NCBI GenBank assembly: GCA_018296165.2
Contig: JACKQL020000002.1
Coordinates: 1,736,001-1,800,000, forward strand
DNA: 64,000 bases
Source of the DNA: Termitomyces sp. T153
Lineage: Eukaryota > Basidiomycota > Agaricomycetes > Agaricales > Lyophyllaceae
Reading direction: 5' to 3'
A program made the position numbers and the translations under genes. Below the pieces are notes generated by a model. That model worked only from the letters and a program-made list of their open reading frames with translations, was not told the DNA's origin and ran no database searches. Positions 55,750-64,000 of the stretch are shown here, piece by piece (positions within the stretch are counted from its first letter, which is position 1; each line of letters starts with the position of its first letter).

Positions 55750-57760
55750 AATCATGCCAGCCCTACCAGAGGAGCACCTCCATGCAGAAACCACTGTGCC
55801 AGAGTGCAAAATGAAGGAACAGATCCTAACCAAAGTAGTTCCCCTGGAGTATCAATTTGCTGATGTGTTCTCTGAAGGGAGTGCCATAGAACTTCCCCCA
55901 CACTGCTCCTATGATCACAAGATTGACCTCAAAGAAGGTGCCTCGCCCCCATTTGGCAAGATCTACAACATGTCTGAGATTGAGCTCCAGGCTGTCAGGT
56001 TCCGCTGACCTCGGGGGCTCAGCTGCACTGGGCGAGTCCTTACTAGGCGGGCGTGATCCCCTTGCACTGGTAACTGAACACTCGAAGATGTTCTGTGCCC
56101 TGGTGGCTCGTGCGGGTAGTTGGGGAAATGTGATCCAGACAGATCCGGGAAGGTCCGGAGAAGTCGGATTGTGAGGAGACAAGACGGTCTTGGCGGGGTT
56201 CAGGCGGAAGGCCATACGGGAGATTCGCAGAAGCAAGGGAGTAGGTGGCTGTGTGATCAATGGGAACGGAGCCGGGGTTTGATGGGGGATCATTTGGAAC
56301 TGATGGAGTCCGGGACCAAGCGAAGAGTGAGGTTCGGACCTGGTAAGGAGTGTCGGGTTTGTAATTGTAATCGCGGAGTTTGTGAGGTCGTTAAGGTCGG
56401 TGAAGACTGGGGCGCAATGGTCGGACAGAGTCACCGAGACAGCGTCAGACGAAATGGGACAGGGTTGATATAGGACAAGAGTAGATTCGAATAGAGATAC
56501 GAAACGATAACGAGAACGATAACGAAATGGAGATGAGACAAGACCGGGAGACTGAGATAAGACCGGGAGACTGAGATAAGGAAACAAGACACGAGACACG
56601 AGAAGGAAACAATCAGACCATAGGTAACGTTAAGCAATATCAAGACTAGGGTACAAAGAGCTACTTGATGACTTATATACTGACTACCGGAGGACTTCGG
56701 GGTACGTCGGCTGTGGTGGCGGGGCTTGGCGGAGCTCGACGGAGGGGGCGGGTGTCAGTTGTGATTGAGGATCGTGCCGCGCTGATACGTTGATGGGATC
56801 ATTGGAGAATGCGGGTTGCCCCGAGGTTGTCGTGATACTCCGAAATAGGTCGGAGGAACCAGGGTGTTGAGTTGATGATGGGTGGCAAAGATCGGGAACA
56901 GCGGGGGTGGTTCTCAGGGTTCGGGAGGCCCAGGGTAAGTGTCAGTGGCTGTGGGGCAGGCACCGAAGTTGGCCAGGGTGCCGTCGGAGTTAGCCGGGGA
57001 GGCGTCGGAGTTAGCCGAAGTAGGCGCGGGGCATGGGCGGAAGTTTGGCGGAGCGTTGGGGGTCCCCTTGGGGGTTCGGGGGGTTGATGGACGATGTGCG
57101 GGGTTTCGGGGAATGGGTCGTGACACAGGCCCTGAAGGAGTACCTTGATGACATGCTCAGCAAGGGCTTCATATGCCCATCAATCTCTGCTACTAGCACT
57201 CTGGTCTTGTTCACTAAGAAGAAGGACAGATCACTCTGACTCTATGTGGATTATTGGGGACTCAACAAAGTCACCAAAAAGAACTGGTATTCCCTCCCCC
57301 TGATCAGAGATCTCGTTGACTGCCTCTGCAGCACCAAGATCTACACAAAGATAGACCTCATAACATCTGGATAGCTCTGAGACATGAATGGAAGACTGCC
57401 TTTCACACCTGCTATAGCCTCTTTGAGTACCTTGTAATGCCCTTTGGAATGACTAACTCCCCTGCCACTTTTCAGTACTTCATGAACAACATCTTCTATG
57501 ATATGAATGATGTTTTTATCATTGTGTATCTGGATGACATTTTGATCTACTCAAATTTGCTAGAAGAGCATCCAGAGCACGTCTGCCATGTCTTAGAACA
57601 ACTCTGGGAGTATCACCTTCATGCCAAACCTGAGAAATGTTCCTTCCACATGATGGAGGTCGAATACTTCAGGGTCATTGTCACTCCCAATGGCGTGTGC
57701 ATGGACCCTGCCAAGGTTGAAGCTATACTCAATGGCCCCTGCCATGGAGCATCAAGGAGG
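55750..57760 (+). pseudogene. Chromovirus reverse transcriptase, split by a solo LTR
   Basis: The N-terminal part reads PLEYQFADVFSEGSAIELPP, DHKIDLKEGASPPFGKIYNM and SEIELQ up to 55992. The LTR (55993-57125) interrupts, and after one copy of the target CAGGC the text resumes in frame as LKEYLDDMLSKGFICPS (57130-57180), LVLFTKKKD, a stop, [20 protein letters not shown], and MPFGMTNSPATFQYFMNNIF with the catalytic YLDD at 57527-57538 in IVYLDDILIYS. Stops (near 57238 and 57372) and shifts elsewhere show it was already decaying. Confidence 0.85.
55993..57125 (-). repeat. Solo LTR inserted in the RT gene, TSD CAGGC
   Basis: TGTCAGGTTCCGC...GGTCGTGACA with 5-bp duplication CAGGC at 55988-55992 and 57126-57130. 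It belongs to the same family as the LARD-like LTRs (minus orientation), carries two 21-bp units and many CpG, and is clearly younger than the chromovirus. The lack of internal sequence indicates LTR-LTR recombination. Confidence 0.92.
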
Positions 57761-58330
57761 TATCATTTCTGGGGTTTGCTAACTTTTATTGCCGATTCAT
57801 TGACAACTACTCTGGAATCACCAAACCCCTCAACTGACTCATGTGGAAGGACACCTCTTGGGATTGGAACAGCAAGTGCCAAAGCATATTCCTCCTCCTG
57901 AAGAAGGCCTTCACCTCTGCCCTGGTCCTCTGCCATTTCAACCCCTCCTTGCCAAGCATACTCAAATGTGATGCCTCCGACTATGCCATTGCCAAAATAC
58001 TCTCTTAGTTAGACTCTGGAGGCAAGGATCTCTGCCCCATCACCTTCTACACCTGTTCAATGATCCCTGCAGAGCTCAACTATAACATCTATGATAAAGA
58101 ACTCCTCACAATCGTCAAAGCCTTTTGCCAGTGGCAGGCCTACCTCAAGGGATCCCTGCACTGCATCCAAGTCTACTCTGACTACAACAACCTGCAATAC
58201 TTCACGACCACAAAACAACTCAGCTGCTACCAAGCTCAATGGTCCAAAACCCTCTTGGAGTATGACTTCACCATCCACTACTGCCCTGGATGACTTGGCA
58301 CAAAGCCCGATACCCTCACTCAGAGGTCTG
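57761..58330 (+). pseudogene. Chromovirus RNase H
   Basis: In shifted frames after [35 protein letters not shown] (57895-57955), KCDASDYAIAKILS (57966-58007, with the first catalytic Asp of DAS), a stop, DLCPITFYTCSMIPAELNYN and IYDKELLTIVKAFCQWQAYL (58084-58146, catalytic Glu in KEL), then VYSDYNNLQYFTTTKQL (58170-58220). Block order is exactly that of gypsy RNase H. The frame 58060-58293 is the best preserved piece. Confidence 0.8.
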
Positions 58331-58426
58331 ACATATATCCAAAGAAATTGTTTGAAGCCAAATGGAACACATTCAACCATTGAGTAGTAATCTCCCCTGA
58401 ACATCTACATGCTGTGCTGATTTTAA

Positions 58427-59172
58427 GTGAAGAAGGGATCCTCCATCAAATCAGAAACTCACCCCCAGACCCTTTCTTCACTCAGCATGACCCCCACAAC
58501 AATTTCATTGACAAGTCAAATGCTGAAAACTCCTTCACACTGTCTCCAGACTGCCACCTCCTGCTCTGGAGTGGATGAATTTATGCTCCAGACCACAAGT
58601 CTATTTGCCTTGACATACTCTGGCAACACCACAACCACAAGCTCCAGGAACATCCAGGAATTCATAAGACCCTTCAACTCATCTCCCAGACTTACTTTTG
58701 GCCAGGAATGGAGAAGAATATCATGCAATATGTAAGGGCCTGCGAACCTTGTCTCTGGGCCAAGGTACCCTGCCACTGCCCCCACAGGTTACTGAAGCCC
58801 CTCTCTGTCAGCCAATGCCCCTGGTCCTCAATATCAATGGATTATATCATCAAACTCCCTGACTCCGAAGGTTTCAATGCAATCCTCATCATTGTCTGCC
58901 ACCTCACTAAGCAAGCCCTCTTCATCCCCTGCCACACCACTGACAATGCTCCAGAGTTTGCCAAACTATTTCTCAAACACATATTCTCCAAGCACAGACT
59001 CCTGGACAACATTGTCTCCAACTGTGGACCTTTGTTTGTATCTTGCTTTTGGCAATCAGTATGCAAGGCACTCAAAATCAAAACTAATCTCTCCACTGCC
59101 TACTATCTGGAAACCAACAGACAAACAATGAGTAAACCAGACGTTGGAACAGCATTTCTGCCTCTGTGTTAA
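58427..59172 (+). pseudogene. Chromovirus integrase (zinc finger and core), catalytic residues lost
   Basis: Zinc-binding text HKLQEHPGIHKTLQLISQTY then YVRACEPC gives the H-H-C-C pattern. The core frame (58708-59172) has ISMDYIIKLPDSEGFNAILI with the first Asp at residue 45, VSNCGPLFVSCFW where the second Asp (normally SDRG) is Asn at residue 105, and AYYLETNRQTM where the third acidic residue (normally QTE, 36 residues on) is Met at residue 141. Two of three catalytic positions are therefore changed. Both Asp-to-Asn and other changes fit CpG-type decay. Confidence 0.8.
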
Positions 59173-59660
59173 CTATTTACAGAATGACTGATGTGCAGAA
59201 CTTTCCCTCGCCAAATTTACACCTCACTCTGCCACCAGAGTTTCCCCCTTCTATGCCAACAAGGGCTACAACCCCCAGCTTATGCTATCCCTCAAGGATA
59301 TCCCTTCCCATGTTGCCCACAAGGTTGCCAAGGACCTCTGATCCCTTCATTAGTTCCTCCAGGATGAGATTGACACTGCCAATCAAGCCTACTCCAAGCA
59401 TGCCGATGCCTGATGCAACCTGATCCCCAACTAGCCCCCCGGCACCTTGGTCTGGCTTGATTGATGAAATCTCATGACCCAAAGGCCCTCCATCAAGCTC
59501 AATCACAAATGTTTTGGCCCTTTCAAAGTCCTCTGAAAAGTCTCCATGCATGCATACAAGCTCAAGTTACCTCTGGGCTTGAAGGGCCTCCACTCCATGT
59601 TCCATATCTGACTCCTTGAAAAACACACTCCAGACCCCTTTCCTGGCCAATGCCCCAGCT
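59173..59660 (+). pseudogene. Integrase C-terminal region
   Basis: Shifted-frame text continues the integrase: SPFYANKGYNPQLMLS (59240-59290), LQDEIDTANQAYSKHAD (59350-59405), GTLVWLD (59440), IKLNHKCFGPFKVL (59490-59530) and YKLKLPLGLKGLHSMFHI (59560-59605). GPF.V, Y.L.LP and .H..FH.. are the usual blocks linking integrase to the chromodomain. Confidence 0.7.
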
Positions 59661-59670
59661 GACTGTCCCC

Positions 59671-59852
59671 TGTTGAAGTCAAGGATGAATATCACTATGA
59701 GGTCGACCAAATTCTTAACTTCCATGTGGTTCGCAGCCAACCCCAATACCTGGTCTGCTGGAAGGGCTACAGACCTGAGGATGACACTTAAGAATTCTAA
59801 AGACACCTCAACAGAGCCCCTGACAAACTCCAGGACTTCCACCAACAACTCC
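59671..59852 (+). pseudogene. Chromodomain at the end of pol
   Basis: The frame reads [34 protein letters not shown], stop, EF, stop, then HLNRAPDKLQDFHQQLP. Y-x-V-x2-I-L, YLVxWKGY and the following helix identify a chromodomain, which targets chromovirus integration to particular chromatin. The usual TWEP motif has been destroyed by two stops. Confidence 0.8.
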
Positions 59853-60113
59853 CACCAAGCCCCAGGACTCCCAGGACTTGTAACTACAAATGGCATCAGT
59901 GGGCATAACTGCTGCCTCTGGATTCATCAGGGATTTAACTCCCACAAGTAACTTCTACATGTTTTTACTTACCCCTCTCCCTCACACAATCTGAAATCCT
60001 CTCACACTCAGCAGGAATGCAAAAAAAAAAATTGACATACACTGGCTATGAATACAATTATACAACAATAGGAAGTGCAGGGCAGCAAGAAATCAAGAGT
60101 CCAAAGGCCCCCT

Positions 60114-61584
60114 TCACTCCCTCTCCTCCTCCAGAATCCTCTGCACCCCACCCCTGACTAAATCCACCTCCATCTGGGCAACCATGACAGCAAGAACCTT
60201 TGGCTGCCTAGGCAATGGCTCCTCTACATCAGTTGCTACCTTCCACCATGCTCTGGGGTCTGCTGCACTCCTCTGCCAATGTCCCACCAGCAACTGCCCC
60301 ATCTGATGAGACCTCTGCTCCAGCTCCAATGGGAGCTCCCCAGGCATCCACACCAACCCATCCTGCATTGAAGTGTAAATGGCCAATGCCCTGTCGAGAA
60401 GGATGCAGTGCTGTTGAACCCAGTCTAAATAGCTCTGGGTCAGCAAGATTGTAGGGAACAAAGGACAAAAAGACTCACACACTATCCTCCTCCACTCCAA
60501 GGCTGCTTTGTTTGCTAACCATTCCTCCTGCTGCCTTCCTACCTTCACCCTGGCCCTCTCCACCTCTGCCACTCCTTGCCCCACCTCTGCTCTCTGCTCC
60601 ACTCATGCCACTGACTGCTCCAGCCATTCCCACAGGCCCTGCACCTCCAGTGACCCCCTCTGCAATCATCCACATAGCTCTCTCCAGCTCCCCTCATGCC
60701 AGATCCTGACCCCTCTGTGCCTTGTCGCACTCCTGCTAAACCCCATTGCAGTCCTCCGTGATCCTCTAGACCTCCTCCTTGTGTGATGCCAACAGTTGAG
60801 ACAACACCTCTACCTGCTGCTGCCAAAATGTCTTGGAGACAACAGGGGAGGAGATAGGGCCCCTGCCAGACTCCTCCATCAAGACCCCCAACATGGGGGA
60901 GTAAACATGTGGCCCCGGAGGACCCACCATCAACCCCTCTCCCTGCAGCCACTTGCTGGGCCCCACCTCTGAAGAGGAGGATGCCCTCCACTTCCTCTTG
61001 TCACAAGTTGTGGGAGCCCCCTCCCTTCACCCACCCTGCGGGGGCCCCACCTTCATTGCCCACCCTGCACTGCCTCCATGCTCCACCCCAGACCCCTGGC
61101 CTGACATCTTCCCCTTACACCCCTCAAGTAACTATGTGGCCACCCACTCCATGTTCCATTCCTGCTCCTCCAACATGCAGGCCACCTGCCAACTCAATGA
61201 GATGGGGCACTTCTCATGCCTCGACTGACAGAGGATGCATACTGATATGTCCCACTAGGACCCCTGCAATGCCTCTGGCATGACCTGGACCTCCCCTAGC
61301 CCAAAGTTAGGCTGCAAGGATTGCCCTGCCAATACTGAAACCAACCCCACTGGAACTTCACCTGAGGATGGAACCTCCAACAGGCTGGCCATGGCTGCAG
61401 ACAATTCTGTCAGACTAAATCAGCAACTCTAGAGTACAATGAAAATGGGCCCACACTCATAGCTACAGTACATCACAGCAACCCACTCATAACTATGGGG
61501 GGACTCAGACTCCTCTAAGGAAGAAGGGTCAGGGGAGGCCAAGGATGATGCTGATGGCATGAGAGAATAAGCAAAGGACAACAT
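60114..61584 (-). pseudogene. Antisense ORF near the 3' LTR (homologue of 35629-36816)
   Basis: From ATG at 61584 the minus strand gives a Ser-rich start (PSASSLASPDPSSLEESESP), a short Cys segment ISVCILCQSRHEKC (C-x2-C-x6-C) near 61240, then VGPSKWLQGEGLMVGPPGPH, a helical stretch with VEVLSQLLASHKEEV and EDC, and the 162-codon frame 60114-60602 with RQQEEWLANKAALEW, WVQQHCILLDRALAIYTSMQ and MVAQMEVDL. Block order and position match the frame in the LARD-like element. It runs opposite to pol and ends ~160 bp before the chromodomain region's flank. Broken by stops. Function unknown; perhaps a regulator or a chromatin-binding accessory protein. Confidence 0.6.
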
Positions 61585-61784
61585 GGTAGAAAGTTAGGGA
61601 ATCCTGAGGTACATCTAACCCTTTGAATGGCTTGGGAAGAACTCCCTGATGAACAGCAGCCACACTTTGACTTTGTTCCTCATGCCACCACCGCTTGCTG
61701 CAGTCTGATCAATATTGCTCAACTTTGATTCCCACACCCTGCCAATCCCTGAACTACACCCTGCATCTCAAGGGTCTCAATGCT

Positions 61785-61797
61785 GAAGGAGGGGTGA
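61785..61797 (+). other. Polypurine tract of the chromovirus
   Basis: GAAGGAGGGGTGA directly before the 3' LTR start TGTCAC. The preceding ~20 bases also match the LARD-like element, showing common descent. Confidence 0.8.
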
Positions 61798-62209
61798 TGT
61801 CACAACCTGCTCCCCAGACCTCCACCATCACTCCCAGCCCCCTCATTCCTCCAGAGTCCTCTCAATGCCCTGCCCAACTTCCCCAACCCTCTGCACCGAC
61901 CCTGGGTAACTCCGACGCTTCCCTAGCAAACTCCAACAACCTTCTGGCCAACTCCAATGCCTTCTTTGCAGTCATTGACACTTCTCCTGAGTCCCTGGAA
62001 CCCTCCCCTACTGTTCCTGACCCCATCATACACCTCCGACCCCCCCTACCCTGGTTCTCTGACCTGCCCCAAAGCACCACAATGACTCCAGGATTGCCTG
62101 TGTCTCCAGCTGACCCCATTAAAATATCACTGCAGCCCACTCCTTGATTGTACCTGACACCCATTGACCCTGCACAGCCCCATCGAGTCCTGCTGCCATA
62201 CCTGCCATC
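61798..62209 (+). repeat. Truncated 3' LTR of the chromovirus
   Basis: Aligns with 51036-51450 of the 5' LTR (shared blocks include TCCCTGGAACCCTCCCCTAC-type text) and stops at the start of the next LTR. The remaining two thirds of the LTR are missing. Confidence 0.8.
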
Positions 62210-63335
62210 TGTCATGACCCATTCACTGGACCCCCGCACATTGTCCAACAACCCCCTGCCCCCCCAGAACCTCCCCTGACACCTTGCCAAACTTCCACAG
62301 TGCTCCACGCCTACTCCAGCTAACTCCGATGGCCCCCTGGCCAACTCCGACATCTTCCCCACAGTCAGCAACGCTTCTCCAGGATCTCCTGAGCCCCTGG
62401 GACCATTTCCCTGCTATGCCTGACCCTGTTACACATTATCAACTTGACACCCTGGTTCCTCTGACTTACTTTGAAGTATCACAATGACCTCGGAATGGCC
62501 TGTGTCACCAATTGATCCCATCAACATATCAATGCAGCCCGCCCTCCAATTGTAACCAACACCCATCGACTCCGTCGAGCTCCACCAAGCCCCGCCGCCA
62601 CAGCTGACATTCCCCAGAGCTCTTCAGTAGTCAGTATATAAGACATAGAGTAGCTCTTCATACTCTAGTCTTGAGATTGCTTAACATTACCTATGGTCTG
62701 ATTGTTTCTCTCTCGTGTTTCATGTTCCATGTCTTGTCTTCTCACTCTCAGTCTCCTGGTCTTGTCTTGTCTCTATTCTGTTATCATTTTCGTTATCATT
62801 TTGTATCTCTGCCTGAATCTATTTTCATTCTCATCTCCATCTCATCTCAACTCCATCTCATTTTGTTTGACTCCATCTCGTCTCGTTTGATCCATCCTGT
62901 CCATTGTGTTCCTATCTTTCCCAACCTTAACGCCTTCACAAACCCCACAATTACAATTACAAATCCCAGACACTCCTTAACCAACTCTGGACCTTGCTAC
63001 ACACTCGGCTCCGACCTCTATCAACCCCTGTTGATCCCCCATCAAACTTTGGCTCCGCTTCCATCACTTGCATAGCCTCCGCCTCCTCTACACCCACAAT
63101 ACTTGCATACAGACTTGTGCCTGAACCCCACCAAGCCCGTCCCCCTTCCTGCAGCTCATCCCCTACTCCTCCGGACCTCCCCGGACTTGCTTGGATCAAT
63201 CTCCACCAACTATCCTCATAAGTCCCCAGTGTTTGGAACACCTCCGAATGCCCAGTTGTCAGTGCAGGGAATCATGTCTGCCTAGTAAGGACTCGCCCAG
63301 TGTAGCTGAGCCCCCATGGTCAGCAGAACCTGACA
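62210..63335 (+). repeat. Additional LTR copy, plus orientation
   Basis: TGTCATGACCC...AGAACCTGACA, 1126 bp, with TATATAA at 62635-62641. It is closer to the LARD and solo LTRs than to the chromovirus 5' LTR. No target duplication (CCATC on the left, AGGGG on the right) and no primer site after it, so it is probably joined to the truncated LTR by recombination or deletion rather than simple insertion. Confidence 0.8.
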
Positions 63336-63854
63336 AGGGGTGCTTACATTCTTTACAAACTAGATGGGTCCATCCCACACTGCCCTGTCACTACGTTCTT
63401 CTCGAGGTCTCATTCTGTTAGAAATCGCTCAAAATAAGTGAGGAAAACTAACAGCAACGAAGTTAAGTCTTGAATCAAACTTTATATATGTAGAATAAAG
63501 GGGCATTTGTCTTGTAATGTAATCGAGCTTGTGATAAGCATAGACAGTCCATGATATGATGAATAGGGACTTCAGAAAAGGGGAATGCAAGTAAGACTTT
63601 AATAGAATAGCAATGAGAATTGAAAGGGGTATCTGCTATAGTCCGAACGAGCCGACTAAATATCAAGTCAGAATAAAGGTGAATCATGACACATCTATTG
63701 ACGTCTTAGTGAGCCAATATTGCATCAGCTTCCACAATATTTCTGGAAGTTGGACACTTTCCACACAAGTTGCATTCCCCATCCAATCAATCTCTAAAAG
63801 AATCCTACACCCTCCCCAAACCAAAAGCTCTTTGCCCGCGATTCAAACTAAAAC
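63336..63854. other. Unique sequence, probably 3' flank of the host gene
   Basis: No repeat or coding similarity seen. CpG is more frequent than in the transposon remnants, suggesting ordinary chromosomal DNA. It likely contains the 3' untranslated region and terminator of the minus-strand gene that ends at 63855. Confidence 0.45.
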
Positions 63855-64000
63855 TTAATAAAGCACCTTACTCAACCTCTGCACCTCGTTGAGTAACACA
63901 TCCCCCTGCTTAATCACACTCTCATACTGCGCCTGCTTCATCGACGGCCGTGTTGTCTCTACAATCCCATGCACCTTGTCTATCGAAGCGTGAAGACGAC
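63855..64000 (-). CDS. C-terminal end of an unidentified host gene (partial)
   Basis: The minus strand is open from the window edge to TAA at 63857-63855 and gives at least 47 residues: [20 protein letters not shown], then [20 protein letters not shown] and VLY. Codon use is balanced, CpG is normal and no lesion is seen, so this is likely a living gene running off the window. The sequence is helical and hydrophilic; I do not recognise the family. Confidence 0.55.
   Translation of the reverse strand, partial: RLHASIDKVHGIVETTRPSMKQAQYESVIKQGDVLLNEVQRLSKVLY

Larger units (their letters stand above)
51036..62209 (+). mobile_element. Decayed chromovirus (Ty3/gypsy LTR retrotransposon with chromodomain)
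   Basis: Plus-oriented element with 5' LTR at 51036, gag, two retropepsin-like units, RT, RNase H, integrase, chromodomain, an antisense ORF, polypurine tract and truncated 3' LTR at 61798. CpG is nearly absent except in the solo LTR inserted at 55993, so it is old. Every domain carries stops or shifts. Its LTRs and polypurine region resemble those of the LARD-like element, which may have depended on such a relative for its enzymes. No target duplication can be tested because the right end is lost. Confidence 0.85.

Noticed and set aside
55826..56599. 257-codon minus-strand ORF across the chromovirus and the solo LTR
   Set aside because: It spans the insertion junction at 55993 and reads LTR sequence, so it cannot be an ancestral gene.
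1..64000. tRNA or rRNA genes
   Set aside because: No tRNA A/B-box arrangement with a cloverleaf or conserved rRNA core was noticed by eye on either strand. A covariance-model scan would be needed to exclude them.

Overview
This window looks like a transposon graveyard from a mushroom-forming basidiomycete (Agaricomycetes). The evidence is the combination of gene families: a FunK1-type kinase, a DIRS-like RT/RNase H/tyrosine-recombinase element, a Plavaka-type (CACTA, Tnp2-like) transposase, a Ty3/gypsy chromovirus with antisense ORFs, a Helitron with short ~50-bp GT-AG introns, and several hypothetical families I recall as strongly expanded in mushroom genomes. Nothing supports a bacterial or viral chromosome. 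All calls come from reading translations by eye; no database search was possible.

Layout. 1-10.6 kb: AT-rich, CpG-poor decayed sequence with a small TIR element (2.1-3.7 kb), a DIRS-like pol remnant (4.3-6.3 kb, minus), a perfect hairpin with a motif cluster (6.4-6.8 kb) and a broken FunK1 kinase (7.6-10.6 kb, plus). 10.6-34.0 kb: a 23.4-kb segment bounded by a nearly identical ~1.95-kb inverted repeat. Each arm holds part of a TOM1/HUWE1-like E3 ubiquitin ligase gene, a fragment of a second gene, and a transposon-end module with repeated dyad motifs. Inside are decayed hypothetical genes, a CpG-normal 1.5-kb insert flanked by 32-bp direct repeats, a WD40-like gene remnant and a Plavaka transposase remnant.

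34.1-49.4 kb: a nested structure. A minus-oriented, CpG-rich LTR element with 5-bp target duplication ATACT sits in the TOM1-like fragment. It shows no pol genes, so it looks like a non-autonomous (LARD-like) relative of the chromovirus further right. Inside it lies a 7.8-kb Helitron (39350-47151, minus) encoding the HUH Rep and PIF1-like helicase with only two visible lesions. 49.45-51.0 kb: the TOM1-like fragment resumes and is followed by a CHK1-like kinase N-lobe that ends at an intron, where the chromovirus begins.

51.0-62.2 kb: a decayed chromovirus (gag, two retropepsin-like units, RT, RNase H, integrase, chromodomain, and an antisense ORF near the 3' LTR). Its RT is split by a solo LTR with target duplication CAGGC. 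Another LTR copy follows (62.2-63.3 kb). The last ~150 bp, with normal CpG content, hold the 3' end of what is probably a living host gene on the minus strand.

The most interesting signals are: (i) an 11-nt complementarity between the predicted mRNA 5' end in the LTR and the sequence just after the 5' LTR, which suggests Tf1-like self-priming; (ii) a Cys-rich/coiled-coil antisense ORF kept in two members of the LTR family; (iii) the near-identical inverted repeat made of ancient-looking sequence; and (iv) the Plavaka-flanking arrays of a TGGGT-GA-ACCCA dyad.
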